From contig NZ_LUFH02000008.1 of assembly GCF_001586785.1 (NCBI RefSeq), positions 1 to 64,000 on the forward strand: a DNA stretch of 64,000 nt, in the 5' to 3' direction. The notes beneath the pieces are model-generated. The model was not told the DNA's origin, ran no database searches, and was given only the letters and a program-made list of their open reading frames with translations. The position numbers and the translations under genes were made by a program. Source of the stretch: Sphaerospermopsis aphanizomenoides BCCUSP55 (GTDB lineage Bacteria; Cyanobacteriota; Cyanobacteriia; Cyanobacteriales; Nostocaceae). Shown here piece after piece: positions 37,501 to 44,824 of the stretch. How positions within the stretch are numbered: position 1 is the stretch's first letter; every line of letters starts with the position of its first letter.

Positions 37501-38873
37501 TCTATTACTTGGTCTTCTAAAAATGCTTGTCCTTCTTCCCCAACTTTTTCGGCTTTTCCTTTGCGTACTGCACGAATAACTGGGTTATGAACTAACCTAC
37601 TTAAAGCGTTATCAACTGCTAAATTAGCTTGCGAAGTAATTAATGTGCGTCCACCTCGTAAAGCAATTTGATAGCAAATTTCCGCAATTACGGTAGTTTT
37701 ACCTGTTCCTGGTGGTCCTTGAATTAAAACTAAATCTTGGGCTGCAAGTACCTTCTCAACAGATGCTTTTTGACCTGAATTTGCAGAAGATAATAACAAA
37801 TCTTGGGCTTTAAGTTTGACAGTTTTTTGTATAGGTCTAGCTTGGGAAGCGTCAAATAGGAAATCACCTAAATAGGGATTCTGTGTGCGTCCTTGTCTTA
37901 AATGTTCTAAGGCTTTTTCTTTACGTTCAATCTGTTTGATATCACCAGCAGCATCAAAAAATAAATATCCTGTTTTTGGTAGTTGATAATTTCCTGTTTC
38001 TATATATTCAACTAAATCTCGATCTATTCGGATATTTATAAGATTATGTTTTGGATCAATTTTTTCAATAGTTCCTAATTGACGACTACTGCGCCGATTT
38101 TTTTCCGTGGGAATAGAATCAGAAAATTTGATATCTTGATTTTTTGCCTGTTTTACTCTTTCCCAAAAGTTCTCTATTTCTAAAAAGTTCTCTTCTGAAC
38201 CATCAAGGGTCGCTGAGTTGATATTAATTTCAAAGGAAATTTCTTTTTTATTTTTACTATATTTATAATTGCTACAATATACACAAAATTGTCTAGCTTT
38301 AGCAATTCTTTCTTCTACTTTTAAAAATGCTTTCCATGCTTGTAATTGATCTTCTGTCGGTACATGATTACCGCATATTGGCATTTTGGCTATTTGTGCC
38401 AATAATTTGGGAGAAATATCAATAGGATAATGATGATTTGGAACTAATTGCAAGGGCAATGCTAAAGCATAAGCATCAACTTGTCCCCGTGAGGGTTGTA
38501 ATAAATAAGCTGAGAGAATTTTTAACCCGCTAGAGCCATTTTTTTTGACTGCGGCTCTAAATCCTAGAGTTTTATTTAGTTCTTTGAGTCTTTTTGGTAA
38601 TGGAAATTCACTTTCATCTGTAGCTATTGTTAAATCCCAAATTTCTTCTCCTTTTTCTTTTGCCGCACCTTGACGACGAATATAAAATAGACAAGGTTGT
38701 TTACCTACACATTCAAAAATTAATTCGTGAGCGCGTTCTTTTCTTTCCCGAAAATCAGGATAAAATTTAACTGCTTCTTGTCCTTCAAAATGCCTAATTA
38801 AAGTATCAATTGTAGAATTTATTAAGGTATATCCCCAGGTTTCTGAGTTTTGTTTTTTTGTTAAAGTTGGCAT
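34551..38873 (-). CDS. Very large Upf1-like SF1 helicase with coiled-coil insert
   Basis: 1440 aa from the ATG at 38873, which has AGGAG five bases upstream; a GTG eight codons earlier is less likely. SF1 motifs: Walker A IQGPPGTGKTTV (about 379-391), Ia LITSQANLAVDNAL, II IIDEVSKCTPPELL (about 1144), III VMVGDHKQLPPML, IV QYRMHP, V TGTVDRFQGMERPAVIVS, VI VNVAFSRAQELL (about 1391). Between Ia and II lies an insert of about 650 residues rich in Gln, Glu, Lys and Leu, predicted coiled coil, as in SMC-like or DNA2/Upf1-related defence helicases. The N-terminal region (1-330) is of unknown fold with a CxxC (CVYCSNY). The partner gene overlaps its 3' end. Roles in nucleic-acid surveillance or phage defence are inferred. 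Confidence 0.8.
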   Translation of the reverse strand: MPTLTKKQNSETWGYTLINSTIDTLIRHFEGQEAVKFYPDFRERKERAHELIFECVGKQPCLFYIRRQGAAKEKGEEIWDLTIATDESEFPLPKRLKELNKTLGFRAAVKKNGSSGLKILSAYLLQPSRGQVDAYALALPLQLVPNHHYPIDISPKLLAQIAKMPICGNHVPTEDQLQAWKAFLKVEERIAKARQFCVYCSNYKYSKNKKEISFEININSATLDGSEENFLEIENFWERVKQAKNQDIKFSDSIPTEKNRRSSRQLGTIEKIDPKHNLINIRIDRDLVEYIETGNYQLPKTGYLFFDAAGDIKQIERKEKALEHLRQGRTQNPYLGDFLFDASQARPIQKTVKLKAQDLLLSSANSGQKASVEKVLAAQDLVLIQGPPGTGKTTVIAEICYQIALRGGRTLITSQANLAVDNALSRLVHNPVIRAVRKGKAEKVGEEGQAFLEDQVIDRWLENTATDCENNLTQRQANIQILSQLLVSKQRFAEYLQAEIEFNQQQAELKKEQKNLDTIYKSQESAYNESLTKKSEIESLSKGLDKLLKSQANVNWDASEIKEFLPLLQPYQEANPQVENFRENVRQAIKYTDLLGFVRPARGAFGLAVWLRENIAIEISEFKPALNYAHDATIAMSELATLVDIFKQSSTYLHQLQTEYQQSLNHGQNLQPTIKMWENRKREIDYIIEAVKEWKVTASAHLYQVVKDCQQSDLQLTDNMLNLPLGLVMFANNLKLPLVPKNYQIKLPEWEQLLKALAYEIEGKFTDRRGKLHNFSYFLQQNFSQIPIVLSKSDRTKWQEIYQQFEDYQLLTSKQRKSLVENTQTFLMQLQKNYSKSYEFNNLDSTLTRITQELLDIILANARQCVSKIKTEAEQQLNILQKQQQQLDKIPKNDITQDKILEIQSQVEKASQDANSQLAKVVEILELLHKQSKIPAQLFNLIQQDLTKQSNIWENHPEFSEQVKIWADCILQLETLIPSLEPFAVLEMIKESLNEQLSNLKKETKSALQKLKKIQTKINELEQQLQLQIPDNLIQERKWWEVTWQEIPDKFKPQISENDLLNLGNLNIFKNQFDIWQQQLQNEENYLHKYQNFVQDWITKLRQPSERDSKDLRQIYLDNANVVGITCVQAANYNFSEEFKSFDVVIIDEVSKCTPPELLIPALKGKKLVMVGDHKQLPPMLDTSTVEEVVETMGHTKEEMQFLEESLFKSQFETADSSIKQMLNTQYRMHPNIMGAINQFYDGKLECGILEADTKRAHYLAGEIIKPEHHLIWVKTPRENVFQEERLGTSFFNLKEIDVIERICQQFENAWSSKVANGEPKKEIAVITFYGAQLRKIDERLQSHLFPSLQIRTGTVDRFQGMERPAVIVSMVRNNPQGDVGFAKKPERVNVAFSRAQELLVIVGCHDLFTSKPGVVGGMYTEVANIVNRHGGFVDVSYFS

Positions 38874-38934
38874 GGATACTCCTGATTTTTTGCTCACGCA
38901 GAGGCGCAGAGAGAGTTGTGATTAATTTTGAGAG

Positions 38935-39852
38935 TTAAAGATGAAATTGGTGGTAGGTTTGACTGGCTGCTCGGTGTAATAGAGAATGTCTCCAAACGAG
39001 GGATTTCATATCGTCTGCATAACCTCCACCAATGACGCAAGCTACGGGATAACCTGCGCTGACACAGGTGGTTAAAACTTGCATCTCTCGGCGAAAAATG
39101 CCTGTGTCTGTTAATGCTAGTTTGCCTAGTTTATCGTCTATGTGCGCGTCTACTCCAGCGTCATAAAATACTATATCTGGTTTAATTTCTGATAATAAAT
39201 CTGGTAGATAATTAGCTAAGGTTTGTAAGTAAGTATCGTCTTCCATGCCTATTGGTAATGGTACATCTAAATCACTTTTTTGTTTTGTCCCTGGAAAGTT
39301 AATTTCGCAGTGCATAGAAAATGTGAAAACGCTGTTGTCATTTTGAAAAATCAAGGCTGTTCCATCTCCTTGGTGGACATCTAAATCCACAATTAGGATC
39401 TTTTTAGCAAGTCCTAATTTTTGCATGACGCGAGATGCAATTGCTAAATCATTAAAGATACAAAAGCCTGAACCATAATCAGGAAAAGCATGATGAGTTC
39501 CACCAGCAGTATTACAAGCTAAACCTTGATTGATTGCTAATTTTGCAGTTAATATTGTTCCACCTACTGCAACACAGGTACGATTTACTAAAGCTGGACT
39601 CCAAGGTAAACCAATGCGTCGCTGTGCTTTTGGTTCTAATTTTCCTTCGCAGTAAGCTTGCACATAATTGGGTGTGTGGACTAACTCAATTAATTCTTGT
39701 GGTGGACGTTCGGGAATGTGAAATTGTTCTGGATGTGCTACCTTGTCTGCTAACAGCAATTCATACAGTTGTCGGAATTTGGACATGGGAAAGCGATGTC
39801 CTGGTGGTAAAGGAGCAACATAATCTGGATGATAAATAATTGGTAAATCCAT
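38935..39852 (-). CDS. Histone deacetylase family (acetoin-utilisation/polyamine-deacetylase-like) hydrolase
   Basis: 305 aa. The arginase/deacetylase fold is shown by GTHHAFPDYGSGFCIFNDLAIA, the zinc-binding DLDVHQGDG (Asp and His ligands) and YDAGVDAH with the third ligand, plus GGGYADD near the end. Bacterial members remove acetyl groups from polyamines, acetoin-related compounds or protein lysines; the substrate cannot be told. The presence of a polyamine-type cluster 1.4 kb away makes an acylpolyamine substrate worth testing, but the cluster is on the other strand. The frame is intact and cytosolic. It ends 37 bases before the helicase region. Confidence 0.9.
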   Translation of the reverse strand: MDLPIIYHPDYVAPLPPGHRFPMSKFRQLYELLLADKVAHPEQFHIPERPPQELIELVHTPNYVQAYCEGKLEPKAQRRIGLPWSPALVNRTCVAVGGTILTAKLAINQGLACNTAGGTHHAFPDYGSGFCIFNDLAIASRVMQKLGLAKKILIVDLDVHQGDGTALIFQNDNSVFTFSMHCEINFPGTKQKSDLDVPLPIGMEDDTYLQTLANYLPDLLSEIKPDIVFYDAGVDAHIDDKLGKLALTDTGIFRREMQVLTTCVSAGYPVACVIGGGYADDMKSLVWRHSLLHRAASQTYHQFHL

Positions 39853-40248
39853 TGCTTAGGCGAGTTACACCGATATTTTTTAGCTCAATAATGACTGTAA
39901 ATAAGTATTTTTTTAATTATAATGTATCAGATATTTTTTGAGTAGATATTTTTTGATCAGCGCATTGGTAAACATTTATTGGTGAAAAAATTACATACAC
40001 GCTATCAACAAGAAGGAATTCAAATTCCCTTTCCTGTTCGAGATGTTTATATGCACAATAGATGAATTAATACTTAGTCTTTTTGTAGTTCATGGTGTTT
40101 TATGTAGTTAATTATACATTAAAAACGACTATAGTTCAGTTATGTAAATAGATTTTAAAATTTTTTAGGAAAAACTAGAAATAGATTATATAGTGATGTA
40201 TCTCTCAAGCAGGTTCTGAAAGTTACAGTTACTCATGGTTAAACTTGT
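39853..40248. other. Intergenic region with a gene remnant
   Basis: The region separates the divergent HDAC-family gene and the DUF4178 gene. It contains the MscS fragment at 39955-40065; the rest is AT-rich with no further feature. Confidence 0.6.
39955..40065 (+). pseudogene. MscS mechanosensitive channel, C-terminal remnant
   Basis: 36 codons ending in TGA read as the extreme C-terminus of MscS-family channels: KKLHTRYQQEGIQIPFPVRDVY, where family members have (L/I)xxxxxxEGIxIPFPxRxVY. Nothing upstream matches the rest of the channel, and there is no start codon, so this is a deletion remnant. Confidence 0.75.
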
Positions 40249-40899
40249 ATGTATACAGTTGATATTGAAACTCAACTTCATGCCTTGCGTCCAGGCGATC
40301 GCGTGAGATATTCTGGTGTGGACTGGGATATAAAAGATTACAGCACCTATCAAGACCCCCAAGGATATCAAACAGATGAATGGTTGTTAGTATCATCAGG
40401 TGGTTCAGAATATTACCTATTGCGAGAACATGACCCTAACGAAGAAGAAAATTCTGTAGCTTGGTATATTTCTAACCAGTTAGAAAATGTGACTTTATAT
40501 TTGCCAGACTCTAAAGAAGAGTTAATTCCATTAACTAGATTATGGCAAGAAATGCAAGCATTAAATACTCCCTATCCTGAATTGAAACTTTTTTATAAAT
40601 CCTATTATTTTGAGTCACAAACTGAGGGTGATTATGATTCTCAAGGAAAAGTAAAATCTCGAATAACTTGGGATTATTGGGATAAAGAGCATTTAATCAA
40701 TTTAGCAATAGAAGCTTTGCCTAATCTACAATTAGATATTTATTCAACTAAAAAGGTACAACTTCAAGATTTTAACAAAATTCAAAAAGGTGTCGGTTCA
40801 CAACGTCGGCTTTGGAATTTTGCTCCTGGCTTAATTATTGAGATGATAATTGCACTTGCATTTTTGTCAATTGGCATATTATTAATGTTATTTGGGTAA
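40249..40899 (+). CDS. DUF4178 protein with C-terminal membrane helix
   Basis: 216 aa. DUF4178 domains are beta-rich; here LRPGDRVRYSGVDWDIKDYSTY and EWLLVSSGGSEYYLLRE are the typical start. A single hydrophobic segment at 193-214 (GLIIEMIIALAFLSIGILLMLF) would anchor it with the domain in the cytosol. DUF4178 proteins are repeatedly found with DUF350, SpeD and SpeE-like proteins and sometimes PspA-like proteins in bacterial membrane-stress-type clusters, the same company as here. Its stop overlaps the region just before the SpeE-like start (ATG at 40907), so the operon is tight. The activity is unknown. Confidence 0.8.
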   Translation: MYTVDIETQLHALRPGDRVRYSGVDWDIKDYSTYQDPQGYQTDEWLLVSSGGSEYYLLREHDPNEEENSVAWYISNQLENVTLYLPDSKEELIPLTRLWQEMQALNTPYPELKLFYKSYYFESQTEGDYDSQGKVKSRITWDYWDKEHLINLAIEALPNLQLDIYSTKKVQLQDFNKIQKGVGSQRRLWNFAPGLIIEMIIALAFLSIGILLMLFG

Positions 40900-40906
40900 A
40901 GTTTAT

Positions 40907-42352
40907 ATGTCTACTTCTTTATTTACTGAAAATTATGATGATGGTATTGCCTTTTATATCAATGGAGATTTGCAGTTTGATAGTGCTGATGAAGCAATTT
41001 ATCATGAACATCTAGTAATTCCTGCCATATCTTTGGCAATACAAAGATTTCCTGATACAGATTTGCGGGTTTTAATTTGTGGTGGTGGTGATGGATTAGC
41101 TGCTAGGGATGTACTACGTTTTGAGCAGGTTAAAAGTATAGATTTGGTAGATTATAATCCACAAGTTATTGAATTAGCTAATACAGTATTTAAACCTTAT
41201 AATTTAGGCAGTTTAGAACAAGAGAAAGTTACTGTCTACATTCAAGAAGCTTTTGGATTTGTTAGAGAATTGGCTGATGATTTTTATCATATAGTAATTT
41301 GCGATTTTACCTGTCCCAATTCTGCTGAAGAAGCGAAAATTTATAGTCAGGAATGGTTTCAAGAAGTTAATCGTGTTTTAATGAACTCTGGAATAATTGC
41401 TGTGAATGGTGTTTCACCGAATCAGAATAATCCAGCTTTTTGGTGTTTATATCAAACGTTATTATCAATAAATTTATTCACTAAACCCTTACAACTTGAA
41501 ATTCCCTCATTTCGTGGACATGGTTATGGTAATTGGGGTTTCCTTTTGGCATCATCACAAGAAATTTTGAGAGAAGAAATTCAACATATTCACTTTCCCA
41601 ATCATTTAAATTATTTAAACCGAGAAAAGTTATTGTCAGCCTTTATATTTGAGGAAACAATAGCAGCATCTCGTCATCAAGTAACTATTCATACTCTGGA
41701 AAATGAACAGTTATTTTACTATTTGTTGAATTATCCCACCCAAACAGAAAATTTAGATTTAAGCACTAATGAATATTTGGATTTTTTAGATATTAATGAA
41801 CAGGTAAACGCCAATATAGAATCTATTAGTTCACTTGATTTAGAATCAGTAGCTAAGTTTTGGATAGAAAATATTTATGCTACTCCTGAAACAGAAAAAG
41901 ACTCACCAGATATCAATCAATTTTTACCAGTACGCCATCCCTACCATGACTCTAAGATGACCACATCTTGGTTAGTCCATCTGCAAGAATTATTATCAGA
42001 AATAGACGTTCAAAAGTTACTGACTAGTTTACTAGCTAGAGCGCAGGAATTACCACCACAAATTGCTAGAGAATTAAAAAATTTAGCTGATAAAATTAAC
42101 TCTAATCAGCCGTTAGGAACATTAAATCCTAAAATGGTTGAATTTATGGCGTTGTTATCTATAACCTTATTAATGGCTAATTTAGTCGCACCAGATTCAG
42201 TATTTGCTAAAGGCTCATATTATGGTAGTAGCAGCAGTTCTAGTTCCAGTGATGATACTGGAGATGGAAAATTAATCGGTTTTATATTCACTTGCTTAGG
42301 TGGTTATTGGTTATTTAACATCATCAATAGGATGCGAAATGGTCAGCGATGA
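40907..42352 (+). CDS. SpeE-like aminopropyltransferase fused to a membrane domain
   Basis: 481 aa from the ATG at 40907. The N-terminal beta domain (YINGDLQFDSADEAIYHEHL) matches spermidine-synthase NGxxQxxxxDExxYHE. The SAM-type site has GGGDG at 59-63 and VDYNPQVIELA. In place of the usual catalytic DxxDP loop is ICDFTCPNSAEE, so donor or acceptor chemistry may differ. After residue about 300 the sequence leaves the family: a helical region, a hydrophobic segment (about 410-434, FMALLSITLLMANLVAPDSVFA), a run of eight serines (about 440-447) and a second helix (456-474). Aminopropyl transfer near the membrane is inferred. Its stop overlaps the next ATG (ATGA). Confidence 0.8.
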   Translation: MSTSLFTENYDDGIAFYINGDLQFDSADEAIYHEHLVIPAISLAIQRFPDTDLRVLICGGGDGLAARDVLRFEQVKSIDLVDYNPQVIELANTVFKPYNLGSLEQEKVTVYIQEAFGFVRELADDFYHIVICDFTCPNSAEEAKIYSQEWFQEVNRVLMNSGIIAVNGVSPNQNNPAFWCLYQTLLSINLFTKPLQLEIPSFRGHGYGNWGFLLASSQEILREEIQHIHFPNHLNYLNREKLLSAFIFEETIAASRHQVTIHTLENEQLFYYLLNYPTQTENLDLSTNEYLDFLDINEQVNANIESISSLDLESVAKFWIENIYATPETEKDSPDINQFLPVRHPYHDSKMTTSWLVHLQELLSEIDVQKLLTSLLARAQELPPQIARELKNLADKINSNQPLGTLNPKMVEFMALLSITLLMANLVAPDSVFAKGSYYGSSSSSSSSDDTGDGKLIGFIFTCLGGYWLFNIINRMRNGQR

Positions 42353-43401
42353 ATATTAATAATTATCTCCCCAATAAAGTAGGTAAAAAAAATTCGTCCT
42401 TAACTGTCAGAGAATTAAAAGCTTCCGAAACTACGGCTTGGAATTTGCTAGTGAAGGCTACACCGCATGGTTGCTTTATGCAAACTACAGTTTGGGCTGA
42501 TTTTAAGGAATTAGAAGGTTATAAAACCTTTCGCTATGGATTATTTTTAAATGATGAATTGGTAGGTGGGTGTATTTATTATTTATATCCCCATACCAAT
42601 AAAGCGAACTTGTTAATTGCTCCTGGTGGCCCTATTTTACTAGAAATGGAATCAGAACTAGGAATGCAATTACTGTTAAATACAGGGGAAATTTTAGCAC
42701 GAGAACAGGGAGCGATCGCACTCCGCATTGAACCACTATGGACAGAAAAGCCTGATTACTTAAAAAGTTTTGTTCGCGCACCTGCTGATTTATTACCTTG
42801 TGAAACTTTATTAATTGATTTACGCCCAAATATAGAGCAAATTTTTGCATCTATGAAACCAAAAGGGCGCTACAACATTCGTCTTAGTCAACGTTATAGA
42901 GTGAAAATAGAATTTAGTAATGATTCCCAAACTATACCTTTATTCTATGATTTATTTTGGGAAACTGTAGAACGTCAAAAGTTTTTTGGTGAACCCTACG
43001 GCTTTTTCATCAATCTTTGCCAAACTTTATTTGCTGAAAATATGGCAGAAATTGGTTTAGCTACTTGGAATGGAGAAATACTAGCAGCTATTTTAGTAGT
43101 ATATTGTGGTCATACTGCAACTTATTTATATGGTGGTAGTAGCTTCTTACATAAACAAGTGATGGCAAATTATGGCTTACATTGGCAAGCTATCCAAAGG
43201 GCAAAACTTCGTGGTTGTCAAGTTTATGATTTCTATGGTTTTACCCATAACCCTAATCATAGTTATGCAAAATTTTCTCAATTTAAAAGTCAGTTTGGCG
43301 GTTCATATATAAAAACTATTGGCGCTCATGATTATTTCTTTTATGACCAATTAGCAGATACATTAATTAGCTTGTTTCAAAGATTAGCAAGGGATAAATA
43401 G
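42349..43401 (+). CDS. FemAB/FemX-like (GNAT-fold) transferase
   Basis: 350 aa. FemX-family enzymes transfer amino acids from aminoacyl-tRNA to peptidoglycan precursors. Visible: FMQTTVWADFKELEGYKTFRYGLF at the start of the first GNAT-like domain, SMKPKGRYNIRLSQRYRVKIE in the middle, the second-domain pattern YLYGGSSFLHKQVMANYGLHWQAIQRAKLRGCQVYDFYGF and KSQFGGSYIKTIGAHDY, all of the family. Cyanobacterial peptidoglycan is normally not bridged, so the acceptor may not be a cell-wall peptide. The start overlaps the SpeE-like stop by four bases, and DUF350 follows 12 bases later, so it belongs to the cluster. It could ligate an amino acid to a polyamine or lipid; this is speculative. Confidence 0.85.
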   Translation: MNINNYLPNKVGKKNSSLTVRELKASETTAWNLLVKATPHGCFMQTTVWADFKELEGYKTFRYGLFLNDELVGGCIYYLYPHTNKANLLIAPGGPILLEMESELGMQLLLNTGEILAREQGAIALRIEPLWTEKPDYLKSFVRAPADLLPCETLLIDLRPNIEQIFASMKPKGRYNIRLSQRYRVKIEFSNDSQTIPLFYDLFWETVERQKFFGEPYGFFINLCQTLFAENMAEIGLATWNGEILAAILVVYCGHTATYLYGGSSFLHKQVMANYGLHWQAIQRAKLRGCQVYDFYGFTHNPNHSYAKFSQFKSQFGGSYIKTIGAHDYFFYDQLADTLISLFQRLARDK

Positions 43402-43413
43402 CAGGTGGTAAAA

Positions 43414-44283
43414 ATGAATGAAATTATCATGAACTTTTTCAATCAAGCAGGTATGATTTTTATAGAATTAGTAGTTGGTTTTGCTTTATTTTGGGTAGGA
43501 CAATTTGCTTATCAAAAGTTATTTCGCAGAGGTTTAGAATTAAATTTAGAATTATTTGTCAAAGATAATCCTGCTGTTGCTATTGCTTTAGTAGGGTATT
43601 ATTTCGGTATTGTGATTGCTTTGGGTGGGGTTTTAGGACAAAGCGCAGTTAATTGGCAAGATAAAGCTATTAATTTAGTTACCTATGGTGCAACAGTAAT
43701 TATATTCATGTTAGCTGGTGCATGGGTAGGAGATAAATTTATTTTACGTCAATTCAATTGTGAACGTGAAATTATTCAAGACCGCAATCTTGGTGCAGCG
43801 AATGTAGAAGCAGGAAACCACATTGCTAATGGCTTAATTTTAAATTCGGCTTTAGCTGGTGAAACTGGTGGTTGGTTGGTGAGTTTTGTGTGTTGGTTAA
43901 TAGGGTTATTTGTACTTGTACTAGTCAGTTCTCTATATCCGCGTGTGACTAAATATAATGTATTTGCGGAAATAGAAAAACGCAATAACCCCGCCGCAGG
44001 TGTAGCTTTAGCAGGTCTATTAATTGCCACTGGTAATATTGTGAGAGTGGCATTTAACGCAGAGTTTACAAATTGGCTGGTTAGTTTTACTCAATATGGT
44101 TTGATTCTAATATTTTGCTTGATTTCTTTAGTAGGAATTCGTTGGTTAGCTGATTTAATTTTAGTCCCTGGGGTAAAAATTTCTGAGGAAATTGTGAATC
44201 AAGAAATACCTAACGTGGGTGCAGGTTTAATCGAAGCTTTTGCTTATATTGCGGCTTCTTTTTTAATTGCTTGGTGTTTTTAA
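43414..44283 (+). CDS. DUF350 integral membrane protein (two repeats)
   Basis: 289 aa from the ATG at 43414 (AGGTGG upstream); a GTG nine bases earlier is weaker. It consists of two DUF350 (PF03994) units: the first has KDNPAVAIALVGYYFGIVIALGG, the second EKRNNPAAGVALAGLLIATGNIV, each with the Asn-Pro-Ala motif and several hydrophobic helices, eight in total by eye. DUF350 proteins such as E. coli YjfL lie in clusters with glutathionylspermidine-synthase-like enzymes and PspA-like proteins. It may be the membrane component of the cluster encoded upstream. Its transport or scaffold role is unknown. Confidence 0.85.
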   Translation: MNEIIMNFFNQAGMIFIELVVGFALFWVGQFAYQKLFRRGLELNLELFVKDNPAVAIALVGYYFGIVIALGGVLGQSAVNWQDKAINLVTYGATVIIFMLAGAWVGDKFILRQFNCEREIIQDRNLGAANVEAGNHIANGLILNSALAGETGGWLVSFVCWLIGLFVLVLVSSLYPRVTKYNVFAEIEKRNNPAAGVALAGLLIATGNIVRVAFNAEFTNWLVSFTQYGLILIFCLISLVGIRWLADLILVPGVKISEEIVNQEIPNVGAGLIEAFAYIAASFLIAWCF

Positions 44284-44291
44284 GAAATAGG

Positions 44292-44334
44292 AGTGTAGGG
44301 GTGTAAGGGTGTAGGGGTGTAGGGGTGTAAGGGT
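44292..44334. repeat. Heptamer array after the DUF350 gene
   Basis: Six copies of GTGTAGG/GTGTAAG in tandem, eight bases after the DUF350 stop and between two convergent genes. Confidence 0.85.
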
Positions 44335-44432
44335 GAGACTAATGGTGCTTACTGCAATGGTTTGATGCCAAGTTGCCGCAGCATAGCTTCATATTAATTT
44401 GGGATAAGTCCTAAGTTTTAATCTAAATTTTT

Positions 44433-44792
44433 CTACCCACTAATAGCGAAATAATGCCAATTATTCAGATATTCACAACTACTCATTTCTTGTGTGAGTA
44501 TTTGTGTCAAAAGTTGTGCTTTTACTAAATTATCTTTTTGATAATCGCATATATGAATATCAATTGTCACTTTACTTTCCTCTGGCCAAAAGTGTAATGC
44601 TATGTGAGATTCTGCTAATAAAATAACTGCTGATACTCCCTGGGGTTGAAATGCAAAACTCACTTCACCCACTACAGTTAGTCCAGCGGTATTGGCAGCG
44701 TTTTTTAACACTTCTATAAAATCTGTTTTTTGCCAATTAAAAACAGTCTGAGAAACTGGTAATATTGCAGAGAAATGATGTGACTTAATCAC
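44433..44792 (-). CDS. speD: S-adenosylmethionine decarboxylase proenzyme (SpeD, class 1B-like)
   Basis: 119 aa from GTG 44792, which has GAGGG upstream and fits the length of the Thermotoga-type enzyme; a GTG at 44816 inside a repeat array is the alternative. The self-processing centre is LLAESHIALHFWPE: Ser62 becomes the pyruvoyl group, His67 and Cys82 stand at the spacing of the catalytic His and Cys of the T. maritima enzyme. SpeD makes decarboxylated SAM, the aminopropyl donor for SpeE. Some SpeD homologues have become ornithine or arginine decarboxylases, so the substrate needs testing. It is convergent with the SpeE-like/FemAB/DUF350 operon and overlaps the SLH gene upstream by a few bases. 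Confidence 0.88.
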   Translation of the reverse strand: MIKSHHFSAILPVSQTVFNWQKTDFIEVLKNAANTAGLTVVGEVSFAFQPQGVSAVILLAESHIALHFWPEESKVTIDIHICDYQKDNLVKAQLLTQILTQEMSSCEYLNNWHYFAISG

Positions 44793-44798
44793 TATTCC

Positions 44799-44824
44799 CT
44801 CACTGTCACCTGTCACCTGTCACC
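44799..44824. repeat. Heptamer array at the SLH/speD junction
   Basis: Three copies of TGTCACC on the plus strand (GGTGACA on the coding strand). Each unit contains both GTG and TGA, so it provides the SLH stop at 44813-44815 and an upstream GTG for speD at 44816. Confidence 0.8.
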
